Positions 54,281-62,211 of a stretch of DNA of 64,000 nt are shown piece after piece; positions within the stretch are counted from its first letter, which is position 1; every line of letters begins with the position of its first letter. The position numbers and the translations under genes are program-made. The DNA comes from Mesorhizobium sp. CA8. Lineage in GTDB: Bacteria; Pseudomonadota; Alphaproteobacteria; Rhizobiales; Rhizobiaceae. The DNA lies in contig NZ_JAIUHG010000013.1 in NCBI RefSeq assembly GCF_020164955.1, forward strand, positions 62,001-126,000. The letters run 5' to 3'. The notes under the pieces are model-generated. The model did no database searches and was not told where the DNA came from. It worked only from the letters and a program-made list of their open reading frames with translations.

Positions 54281-54912
54281 CGGTTGATCAGATAAAGGAC
54301 TGGGAACATGAACACCCAGATGATATCGACGAAATGCCAGTAAAGGCCGACGGCAACCACCCGGCGCAGGCGGTTGGCAGGGCTGGAAGTCGGCCAGAGC
54401 GCGATCATGCCGGCGATGACGACGATGCCGCCGATCAGGTGCAGCGCATGGAGCGAGGTCATCGTGAAATAGAGGCCGAAGAAGAATTCGGCGTGCACGG
54501 GATCCGGTCCTGCATAGCGGAACGGCAGGCCGAGAAGCGGGGCCAGTCCTTCGCTGATCTCCTTGCCGTATTCGATCCCCTTCACGATCAGGAAGCACAA
54601 GCCCAGCGCCGCAGTCGCGACCAGCGCCCAAATTGTCGGGCGCCAATGTCTATGAAGCGCAAGCATATGCGCCAATGCCATAGTGAAGCTGCTGGTGATC
54701 AGCACGGCCGTGTTCAAGGTGCCGAGCGGCAGAGAAAGGCGCTTCGAGGCGGCGGCGAAAGCGGGGCCGAAATCGATATGGGCGACGAGAAAGACAAGGA
54801 AAATCGCGCCGAACAGCATCGCCTCGGAGCCGATGAACACCCACATCGCAAAAGTGTCGGCGCGCCGTTCGCGCAGGGGCGTGTCGAAAGCGACGCTTTC
54901 AGTGCCGCTCAT
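54277..54912 (-). CDS. ctaE: Cytochrome c oxidase subunit III
   Basis: A 211-residue, seven-helix-type (here shortened) subunit III. It has [29 protein letters not shown], and the conserved His/Glu-bearing [19 protein letters not shown] and [17 protein letters not shown]. It overlaps ctaD and ctaF by 4 bp each. It is part of the heme-copper oxidase and helps stabilise subunit I. Confidence 0.9.
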   Translation of the reverse strand: MSGTESVAFDTPLRERRADTFAMWVFIGSEAMLFGAIFLVFLVAHIDFGPAFAAASKRLSLPLGTLNTAVLITSSFTMALAHMLALHRHWRPTIWALVATAALGLCFLIVKGIEYGKEISEGLAPLLGLPFRYAGPDPVHAEFFFGLYFTMTSLHALHLIGGIVVIAGMIALWPTSSPANRLRRVVAVGLYWHFVDIIWVFMFPVLYLINR

Positions 54913-56552
54913 CGCGCCGCCTCCTCCCGGTGCGGACTGAAGCTCTCGTGCTCGAGCCCCTTCATGTCGTAGGCATAGGCCGGTCGCGTCACGACCGGCA
55001 TGGTCTCGAAATTATACGGCGGCGGCGGCGAGCTTGTCTGCCATTCGAGCCCGGTCGCGTTCCACGGATTATCGGGCGCCCGGGCGCCGCGAAACAGCGA
55101 CCAGCCGAGGTAGAACAGGGGCATCAGGTAGCCGATCGCCAGCACCACCGCGCCGGCCGAGGACAATACGTTCCAGAACTGGAACTCCGGCGGATAGGTA
55201 TGATAGCGCCGGGGCATGCCGTTGAAGCCCAGCATATATTGCGGGAAGAAGGTCAGATTGAAGCCGACGAAGGTAACGGTCGCCGCTATACGCCCCGCCG
55301 TTTCCGAATACATGCGGCCGGTCAATTTCGGCCACCAGAAATGCAGGCCAGCCATATAGGCCGTCACCATGCCGCCGACCATGATGTAGTGAAAATGCGC
55401 GATGACGAAATACGTATCGTGGACATGGACATCGACCGCCAACGCCGCAAGGAAGAGCCCGGCCAATCCGCCGAAAGTGAACAGCCCCAGGAAAAACAAC
55501 GCATAGAGCATCGGCGTCTCGAAGCTGATCTCGCCCTTGCGCAGCGTCAGGCTCCAGTTGAAAACCTTGATCGCCGACGGGATCGCGACGCAGAAGGACA
55601 GGAACGAGAACACCACGCCGGCATAGGCCGACTGTCCGCTGACGAACATATGGTGGCCCCAGACCAGGAAGCCGAAGACGGCGATCGCCATCGACGACAT
55701 CGCCACCGCCTTGTAGCCGAACAGCGGCCGGCGGCTGAAGCAGGGTAGCACCTCCGACACCACACCCATGCCGGGCAGGATCATGATGTAGACCGCCGGG
55801 TGCGAGTAAAACCAGAAGAGATGCTGGAAGAGCAGTGGGTCGCCACCGAGATCGGGATTGAAGATGCCGATGCCGAACACGCGCTCCAGCACGATCAGGA
55901 TCAGAGAGGCGGCGAGCACCGGGGTTGCCAGCACCATCACCAGGCTGGTGGCGTAGAGCGTCCACACGAAAATCGGCAGTCGGAACCAGGTGAGCCCCGG
56001 CGCGCGTAGCGTGTGCACGGTGACGATGAAGTTGATGCCGGTCATGATCGTCGAGAAGCCGACGATGAAGACGCCGAACGCGGCGGTCGAGACGAAGCCA
56101 TTGGCATAGAGCGTCGACAGCGGCGTGTAGAAGGTCCAGCCGGTGTCGACGCCGCCGGCCACCACCGCAAACAGCGCGAACAGGCTGCCGAAAATGAAGA
56201 CGTACCAGCTGGCGAGGTTGAGCCGCGGGAAAGCAAGGTCGCGCGCGCCGATCATCAGCGGCAAAAGGAAATTGCCCATGGTCCCCGGGATCGACGGCAC
56301 CAGGAAGAACCAGACCATGATGATGCCGTGCAGCGAGAACAGCCTGTTGTAGACATCGTCGGAGACGAGGTCGCCTGCCGGTGTCGCCAGCTCGATCCGC
56401 ATCAGCACCGCCATGGCGCCGCCGAGAAAGAAGAAGACCGTCAGCGAGATGAGATAGAGCCACGCGACGCGCTTATGGTCGGTGGTGAGAAGCCATGCCC
56501 GCAGGCCGCTGCCTTCGCCGAGATATGTACCCTGCATCGCCGCGTTGCTCAT
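54909..56552 (-). CDS. ctaD: Cytochrome c oxidase subunit I (A2-type)
   Basis: A 547-residue, twelve-helix subunit I. Heme and copper ligands include His in LFSHGIIMV, the CuB/His-Tyr region [24 protein letters not shown], and [16 protein letters not shown]. In helix VI the sequence is YSHPAV, with Tyr-Ser in place of the Glu (GHPEV) of A1 oxidases. This is the mark of A2-type enzymes such as caa3. It pairs with a cytochrome c-fused subunit II. Overlaps of 4 bp join it to ctaC and ctaE. Confidence 0.94.
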   Translation of the reverse strand: MSNAAMQGTYLGEGSGLRAWLLTTDHKRVAWLYLISLTVFFFLGGAMAVLMRIELATPAGDLVSDDVYNRLFSLHGIIMVWFFLVPSIPGTMGNFLLPLMIGARDLAFPRLNLASWYVFIFGSLFALFAVVAGGVDTGWTFYTPLSTLYANGFVSTAAFGVFIVGFSTIMTGINFIVTVHTLRAPGLTWFRLPIFVWTLYATSLVMVLATPVLAASLILIVLERVFGIGIFNPDLGGDPLLFQHLFWFYSHPAVYIMILPGMGVVSEVLPCFSRRPLFGYKAVAMSSMAIAVFGFLVWGHHMFVSGQSAYAGVVFSFLSFCVAIPSAIKVFNWSLTLRKGEISFETPMLYALFFLGLFTFGGLAGLFLAALAVDVHVHDTYFVIAHFHYIMVGGMVTAYMAGLHFWWPKLTGRMYSETAGRIAATVTFVGFNLTFFPQYMLGFNGMPRRYHTYPPEFQFWNVLSSAGAVVLAIGYLMPLFYLGWSLFRGARAPDNPWNATGLEWQTSSPPPPYNFETMPVVTRPAYAYDMKGLEHESFSPHREEAAR

Positions 56553-57502
56553 GGCTTGGCTCCAGCCGTTGGCCGAGGCGAAAGCGACTTCAGATAGGCA
56601 AGCAGCATCTGCAGCTCGCCTTCGTCGATCAGGCCGTCGAAGCTCGGCATGACCGGCTCGTAGCCCGCCGCGATCTCCTTCTTCGGGTTGAGGATGGAGT
56701 CGCGCAAATAGCGCTCGTCGGCGATCACCGTCTGCTGATTGTCGAGCGCCACCGGCCGGCCGAAGATGCCGTCAAGCGACGGCGCCCTCACCTTGCTGCT
56801 CGCGCCATGGCAGCCGGAGCAGCCCAGCGCGCGAAACAGTTTCTCGCCACTCGCAGCAAGCGTCTCGCCTTCGCCCTGGCCGTTCAGCCAGGATGCGTAT
56901 TGCTCGGGTGCCATCACAGTCACCCAGCCGCTCATTTCGGAATGCTGCGTGCCGCAATATTGGGCGCAGAACAGATGGTAGCGGCCGGGCTCGGTGGCGA
57001 TGAACCAGATGCGCGTCGTGCGGCCGGGCACCGCGTCCTGCTTGATGCGGAAGGCCGGCACGTAGAAGGAGTGGATAACGTCCTGCGAGGCGAGCGACAC
57101 CACGACCGGTTTGCCGACCGGAACGTGCAGCTCGTTGATCTCGCGCTGGCCGCCGGGTTGCCTGAACTCCCACATCCACTGTTTGCCAAGCCCCGTGATC
57201 TCGAGCGCGTCCGCCGGCGGATGATCGCGGCGAACGAAAAGCACTGCGCCCCAGCCGAAGAAGATGAAGGCGATGATCAGGCTGGCGACGGTCCAGCTCA
57301 TCTCCAGCCACATGGTGCGGGAACGCTGTCCCGTGCGATCCGCCTTCGAGCCGACGCGGTATTTCACGGCGTAGCCGACGACGAGGCCGGTGAGTGTCAG
57401 TCCGAGAACGGCTGAGAAAATGAGCAGCGTGTAAAACAGCGCATCGACATGGCCGGCTTCCGACGAGGCTTCCTGCGGGAAGAAGGGAACGCCGAAGCTC
57501 AC
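56549..57502 (-). CDS. ctaC: Cytochrome c oxidase subunit II with fused cytochrome c (caa3 type)
   Basis: A 317-residue protein. Two N-terminal helices (about 23-47 and 67-90) are followed by the CuA domain with the motif [14 protein letters not shown]-terminal cytochrome c domain carries CSGCH near residue 233 and the Met ligand in VMPSFDGLI. The heme c fusion lets the oxidase accept electrons without a soluble cytochrome. It follows sco with 4-bp overlap and precedes ctaD with 4-bp overlap. Confidence 0.94.
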   Translation of the reverse strand: MSFGVPFFPQEASSEAGHVDALFYTLLIFSAVLGLTLTGLVVGYAVKYRVGSKADRTGQRSRTMWLEMSWTVASLIIAFIFFGWGAVLFVRRDHPPADALEITGLGKQWMWEFRQPGGQREINELHVPVGKPVVVSLASQDVIHSFYVPAFRIKQDAVPGRTTRIWFIATEPGRYHLFCAQYCGTQHSEMSGWVTVMAPEQYASWLNGQGEGETLAASGEKLFRALGCSGCHGASSKVRAPSLDGIFGRPVALDNQQTVIADERYLRDSILNPKKEIAAGYEPVMPSFDGLIDEGELQMLLAYLKSLSPRPTAGAKP

Positions 57503-58251
57503 CTTATCCTCCCGCGCGTTTGCCAGAGCACGATCGCAGCGAGACCAAGCGCCGTTGCCAGGCTTGCCACTTTCAGCGCTGCCCAGATTACGGGAGTGTA
57601 CTGGCCTTTCGAACTGTCGAACCCCGCGCAGAACAGGAAGGCGTGATCGGCAATCGACCCGAGCTTGTTGGCCGACGCTTCGACCAGCGCGAGCTGGAGA
57701 TCGCGCGGCGTGAAGGTCAGCGCCGGCAATACCTGCGAAATTCGGCCAGAAGGCGTCAGCGCAATGACCGCGATCGGATGCACGAACTGATCGATGCCTT
57801 TGCGCCGGTCGAACGTGATGCCGGCCTCGTTGGCAAGCGCTGCGCCGGCGCCATCGCTGCTTGTCAGGAACCGCCAGGCGGACAGTCCCGTCGGACCGGC
57901 GGCGGACGCGATTTCAGCTTGCGCTTCTGCGGCATCGGCGGAGGTTTCTTCGGGGTCGATCGAGATGAACAGCGCGCGATAATCTGCAGGGCGAAGCGAT
58001 GTCTTCTTCAGGTCGGACGCGACGGCCTGCTGGGTGACCCCGCAAAGGTTCGGGCATTTGTCGTAGCCAAAGATGACGAGCGCCGGACGCCCATCGAGCG
58101 TCTCGCCAAGCGTCAGCTTCCGGCCGCTAGTATCGACCAACTCCCGCTCAAGGCTGAGCTGCGCGCCGGGCTTCGGATCGAAGGTTGGTCGTTCGGCGGC
58201 AAGCGCCGTGCTGGCAATGAACAGACAAAGCGCAGCCAACAAGCTTCTCAT
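57499..58251 (-). CDS. sco: SCO1/SenC copper-delivery protein
   Basis: A 250-residue thioredoxin-fold copper chaperone for CuA assembly. A signal peptide (MRSLLAALCLFIASTALA) is followed by GYDKCPNLCGV, the CxxxC copper site, and the ligand His in QFVHPIAV. A hydrophobic C-terminal helix anchors it (WAALKVASLATALGLAAIVL). The start at 58251 overlaps the small membrane gene by 4 bp; a longer frame to 58326 is not supported. Confidence 0.9.
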   Translation of the reverse strand: MRSLLAALCLFIASTALAAERPTFDPKPGAQLSLERELVDTSGRKLTLGETLDGRPALVIFGYDKCPNLCGVTQQAVASDLKKTSLRPADYRALFISIDPEETSADAAEAQAEIASAAGPTGLSAWRFLTSSDGAGAALANEAGITFDRRKGIDQFVHPIAVIALTPSGRISQVLPALTFTPRDLQLALVEASANKLGSIADHAFLFCAGFDSSKGQYTPVIWAALKVASLATALGLAAIVLWQTRGRIR

Positions 58252-58694
58252 CGCCCTGTCCAGTCCTGCCGCCGGCAGTTTTCGGCCTGCGGTGCGCGGG
58301 GAACCGCAGTTGTGAGCAAGGCGCAATCATCAGGCGCCGTGGCAGCTGCCGTCTGTTGCGACCAATCCGGCAGGCCGTGGCTGACCACCGCCCACATGGC
58401 GTCATCGATCGGAATGCGGGCGATGCCGGCATTGCGATCGACCCAGCCAAGCGTCTTGAGCTGGCGATCTTCCTCGGCGCGGAACACGGTCAGATCCTGT
58501 TGCGGCGTGGTCTGCAGATCCGGGTTTTCGGGACTGGTGTTGGCTGGCAGCGGCAGCCACGTCGGCGCGGTGTTGAAGATGAGCTTCACGCCGATCGCAG
58601 CTAAAGCAATGAACAGCAACAGCCCGCCGCCGAAAGCGAGCAGCACACGCGGCTGGACATCGCGCGTCTCGGGGTGACGGTGCGCCTTAGCCAT
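58248..58694 (-). CDS. Small membrane protein between actF and sco
   Basis: A 148-residue protein. One helix is at residues 17-39 (VLLAFGGGLLLFIALAAIGV). The outer part contains PQQDLTVFRAEEDRQLKTLG, then WVDRNAGIARIPIDDAMW, a pattern seen in proteins beside sco and oxidase genes. It starts at 58694, overlapping actF by 8 bp and sco by 4 bp. It may aid oxidase assembly or join the complex. Function is not established; the frame to 58907 is a shadow. Confidence 0.75.
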   Translation of the reverse strand: MAKAHRHPETRDVQPRVLLAFGGGLLLFIALAAIGVKLIFNTAPTWLPLPANTSPENPDLQTTPQQDLTVFRAEEDRQLKTLGWVDRNAGIARIPIDDAMWAVVSHGLPDWSQQTAAATAPDDCALLTTAVPRAPQAENCRRQDWTGR

Positions 58695-59793
58695 GGGCGA
58701 CCTCGCGCTTCCACCAGACGATCTTGTCCGGTCGGCGGAGCAGGAAGAGGAACAGCGCGAGCCACAGCCCGCCCACTCCAATCCAGGCGGCCGCATCATG
58801 CCACAATGCCAGGACGCCGCCGGAAAAGAGTGGCGGGCGGATACGCCAGAACACATCGGCGAAATGGCCTGCCAAGGCAATTCCGGCGAGCCAGACGAGG
58901 CCGGCATGGCTGCGTTTCAGGTTCCGGCTGAGCAGACCCGCAAAGGCAGCCATCTGCAAGGCGACCATCAGGTAGAGCAGGTAGTGCCATCCATCGTCGC
59001 CGCGGATGACGTACCAATGGATCTCATCGGGCAGATCGCCGCCCCAGACCACCAGCCATTGCATGAAAGCGAGATAGATCCAGGTCAGCACGAAGCCGAG
59101 CAGCATGTTGGCAAGATCTTCGCTGAGCGCGACGTCTTCCTCGCCGCCGGGCATGACCTCCACTGCCCGCCTTGCCGCCAGCACCAGGATCGCCAGGGCG
59201 AATGCCCCGACCACCTCGGCCGAGGCTTCGCAAAGCGCATAGATGGTCGAGGTGAATTCAGGCTCGAGCGACAGCATCCAGTCGATGGCAAAAACGCTGA
59301 CGGCAAGCGCATGAAGGATGAGGCCGAGGGCATATTTCCTGCCGCTGCCACGCTTTGCGGGGTCCTCTAAAGTAAGCATCGTCCAGGCAAGAATGAGCCA
59401 GACCGCAGCGCAGAAGGCGAAGCGCAGCAGGAAGAACGACATGTTGAGATAAGCAAGCTTCTCTCGAACCTGCTCAGGAAGCATCGCGGGATCGGCGCCG
59501 GCCCATGGGAAGATCAGGTCGAGCCGCATCAGCACCGGCAGGAGCAGGATGAGCGCAAATGGCAGCATCGCGATCATGATCCGCAAAGGCTGGCGGACCG
59601 CATCGCCCCAGCGTCCACCGGTCAGCCCGTGCACCATCAGTATGGTCAGCGCGCCGAGCGGCAGGCTGAGCGCGAAGAGAATTGCGGGGAGCCAGGCGCT
59701 CAGCATCGCCTTGGCATCGAGCGATACGCCCAGACCGCAGATGACAAGTCCCACGGCGCCCGCCGCCAGAAAGCCTTGCTCGACGCGGCTCAT
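58687..59793 (-). CDS. actF: Alternative complex III subunit ActF
   Basis: A 368-residue polytopic membrane protein with about ten helices, the quinol:cytochrome c oxidoreductase subunit of alternative complex III (ActF). Residues such as WGGDLPDEIHWYVIRGDDGW, then HYLLYLMVALQMA, are family features. The start at 59793 overlaps actE by 4 bp. A longer frame to 59898 lies within actE and is not used. It pairs with ActC in the membrane arm. Confidence 0.85.
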   Translation of the reverse strand: MSRVEQGFLAAGAVGLVICGLGVSLDAKAMLSAWLPAILFALSLPLGALTILMVHGLTGGRWGDAVRQPLRIMIAMLPFALILLLPVLMRLDLIFPWAGADPAMLPEQVREKLAYLNMSFFLLRFAFCAAVWLILAWTMLTLEDPAKRGSGRKYALGLILHALAVSVFAIDWMLSLEPEFTSTIYALCEASAEVVGAFALAILVLAARRAVEVMPGGEEDVALSEDLANMLLGFVLTWIYLAFMQWLVVWGGDLPDEIHWYVIRGDDGWHYLLYLMVALQMAAFAGLLSRNLKRSHAGLVWLAGIALAGHFADVFWRIRPPLFSGGVLALWHDAAAWIGVGGLWLALFLFLLRRPDKIVWWKREVAHG

Positions 59794-60332
59794 GGCGATG
59801 CCTCCGCTTCGAGCCGCGCGCGCATGCTTTGCGGAAGTTCGGCGACTGGAGCGTCGCGCGAATATTGCAGCGCGCGGATATAGGCGACGATCGCCCACCG
59901 GTCCTGCGGCGGCACTCGCGCCGCGTAGGAATACATGGCGCCATAGCCGTTGGTGATGACGTCGTAGAAGTGCCGGTCCGTGGCCTTGCGCAGCGCATCC
60001 TGATGATAGCTCGGCGGCGCCGGAAAGCCGCGCTGGACGATCATGCCGTGACCATTGCCGGTACGGCCGTGGCAGGGTGAGCAGAAGATGTCGAAACGCT
60101 GTCGTCCGCGCTGCAGAAGCTCGATCGTGATCGGATAAGGGATTTTGTCGGGGACCGGCGTCAGATCGGCGTCGCGCGCCACCGTACCCGGCACCGGCGT
60201 GCGCGCCGACATGCCGTCGGCGAACTGGTTGCTCGCCTCCAGCGGATCGTAGCGCGGCTGGTCCTCCATATCCTGCCGGCAGCCGGCGACGGCCAGCGCA
60301 CCGACCATGAGCGTGAGGCCGAGGCGGCTCAC
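59790..60332 (-). CDS. actE: Alternative complex III cytochrome c subunit ActE (lipoprotein)
   Basis: A 180-residue mono-heme lipoprotein. The GTG start (GTGAGCCG) at 60332 overlaps the end of actD by 4 bp. A lipobox LAVAGC near residue 18 anchors it in the membrane, followed by the heme site CSPCHGRTGNGHG and a Met ligand in the later region. It passes electrons out of the complex. A longer frame to 60695 is a shadow of actD. Confidence 0.88.
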   Translation of the reverse strand: MSRLGLTLMVGALAVAGCRQDMEDQPRYDPLEASNQFADGMSARTPVPGTVARDADLTPVPDKIPYPITIELLQRGRQRFDIFCSPCHGRTGNGHGMIVQRGFPAPPSYHQDALRKATDRHFYDVITNGYGAMYSYAARVPPQDRWAIVAYIRALQYSRDAPVAELPQSMRARLEAEASP

Positions 60333-60856
60333 GCCTCGACCTCCTCGACGAGCTCGGCGCCGAGCCGCGTCAGCTGGCCCCTCGTCACGCCTTTGCGGTA
60401 TTTGGGATCGGCCGTTTCGATCAGCAGATAGAACTTGCCGCCGCGCGCGTAGCTGAAGCTCTCGGCGTTGAACACCGGATGGTGATAGCGGGGCAACCCG
60501 TTGGCCGCGAGCACGCCCAGGAACCCCGCGAAGGCAGCGCCCAGAATGCCAGCCTCGAAAGCGATGACGACGAAAGGCGGCCAGGAATGCAGCGGCCGGC
60601 CGCCGACATTGACAGGGTAGTCGATCTCGACCGAGTACCAGATCAGCGCATAGACGAGTACGGCCCCGGCGATGCCGCCGGCGAGCACGATCCAAGGCAG
60701 GCGCGTTTTCGGGATCTCCAATATCCCGTCAAGCTCCTTCATCGGAAACGGCGAGAACGCATCCATGCGCCGATAGCCGCGCTCGCGCATGCCGCGCGCG
60801 GCTTCTATCAGCGCTTCCGGCTCGGCAAACACCGCCATGAGACCGTAGAGGCTCAT
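60329..60856 (-). CDS. actD: Alternative complex III subunit ActD (DUF3341)
   Basis: A 175-residue protein with two helices (about residues 55-77 and 98-118) and a typical YRRMDAFSPFPMKELD near the N-terminus, the DUF3341 pattern of ActD. It overlaps actC and actE by 4 bp. It has no cofactor site and is a structural subunit. Confidence 0.87.
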   Translation of the reverse strand: MSLYGLMAVFAEPEALIEAARGMRERGYRRMDAFSPFPMKELDGILEIPKTRLPWIVLAGGIAGAVLVYALIWYSVEIDYPVNVGGRPLHSWPPFVVIAFEAGILGAAFAGFLGVLAANGLPRYHHPVFNAESFSYARGGKFYLLIETADPKYRKGVTRGQLTRLGAELVEEVEA

Positions 60857-62211
60857 CCGAGCTTGCCCTCTTCCTCAGCCAGTTCCTCGACCTCGAAGAT
60901 GGTGATCGCTGGCAGGATGCGGATGAACAGGAAGACGAGCGCGAAGAAGGTGCCGATCGAGCCGAACAGGATGCCGAAATCGAGCCAGGTCAACGATTGC
61001 TCGCCCCAGGAGGTCGGCAGATAATCTCGGCTCGGCCCCGTCACCACGATGATGTAGCGCTCGATCCACATGCCGACATTGATGGCGACGGCGATCGCGA
61101 ACAGCAGCGGCATGTTGCGCCGGATGCCTCTGAACCACAGCAATTGCAGCACGCCGCAGTTCAGGCTCAGCATTATCCAGAACAGCGGCGCATAGGGACC
61201 CAGGGCGCGCTGCGCCATCATGGCGCGCTCATACGGCTCGCCCGAATACCAGGCGAAGAATGCTTCCGAGACATAGCCATAGGCGACGACCATGCCGGCG
61301 GCGATCATCAGCTTGGCGGCATTGTCCATGTGCCGGAGCGTGATCAGGTCCTTGACCGAGAAGGCCCAGCGCAATGGGATGGCGATGGTGAGCACCATGG
61401 CGAAGCCGGAGAGCAGCGCGCCGGCGACGAAATAGGGCGGGAAGATCGTCGAGTGGTAACCGGGCGTGATCGCGAAGGTGAAGTCGAGTGAGACGATCGA
61501 ATGCACCGAAACGACCAGCGGCGTGGCCAAAGCGGCAAGCAGGAAATAGACAACCTGGTAGCGCGCCCAATGATAGGCCGAGCCGCGCCAGCCGAGCGCC
61601 AATATGCCGTAGAAGAGCTGCGCCGGTCTCGACCTGGCGCGGTCGCGCAGCACCGCCAGGTCGGGCAGCAAGCCCATATACCAGAACAGCAGCGAGACGG
61701 TGGCGTAGGTGGCGATCGCCGCGAAATCCCAGACCAGCGGACTTCGCCACTGCGGCCAGTGCATATGCACATTGGGCAGCGGCAGCAGCCAGTAGAAGAA
61801 CCACGGTCGCCCAAGATGCAGGATGGGAAACAGGCCGGCCATGGCGACGGCAAACAGCGTCATGGCTTCGGCGAAGCGGTTGATCGAGGCGCGCCATGGT
61901 TGGCGCAGCAGCAACAGCACCGCCGAGATCAGCGTGCCGGCATGGCCGATGCCGATCCACCAGACGAAGTTGGAGATCATCGTGCCCCAGACCACCGGCA
62001 TGTTGATGCCGAGGCCGCCGACGCCGACCGCTATCAGATATGTGATCGAATAGAGCAGCAGCAAAATCAGCAGGAAGCAGAGGAAGAACGCGGTCCAGAA
62101 ATGCCGCGGCAGGCGGCCGTTGAGCACGATCGAGCCGATGCGTCCGCTGATCTCGGGAAAATCGTGGCGGCCGCGCAGGACGACCGGGTTGTTCGCGCTC
62201 GCTTCAGCCAT
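60853..62211 (-). CDS. actC: Alternative complex III quinol-binding subunit ActC (NrfD/PsrC family)
   Basis: A 452-residue NrfD-like membrane protein with about ten helices. The residues GMWIERYIIVVTG near 388 and the PLRWAFSVKDLIT region fit the quinone-binding NrfD family. The start at 62211 overlaps actB by 8 bp; a frame to 62235 is not needed. It receives electrons from quinol and passes them to the ActB iron-sulfur clusters. Confidence 0.9.
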   Translation of the reverse strand: MAEASANNPVVLRGRHDFPEISGRIGSIVLNGRLPRHFWTAFFLCFLLILLLLYSITYLIAVGVGGLGINMPVVWGTMISNFVWWIGIGHAGTLISAVLLLLRQPWRASINRFAEAMTLFAVAMAGLFPILHLGRPWFFYWLLPLPNVHMHWPQWRSPLVWDFAAIATYATVSLLFWYMGLLPDLAVLRDRARSRPAQLFYGILALGWRGSAYHWARYQVVYFLLAALATPLVVSVHSIVSLDFTFAITPGYHSTIFPPYFVAGALLSGFAMVLTIAIPLRWAFSVKDLITLRHMDNAAKLMIAAGMVVAYGYVSEAFFAWYSGEPYERAMMAQRALGPYAPLFWIMLSLNCGVLQLLWFRGIRRNMPLLFAIAVAINVGMWIERYIIVVTGPSRDYLPTSWGEQSLTWLDFGILFGSIGTFFALVFLFIRILPAITIFEVEELAEEEGKLG

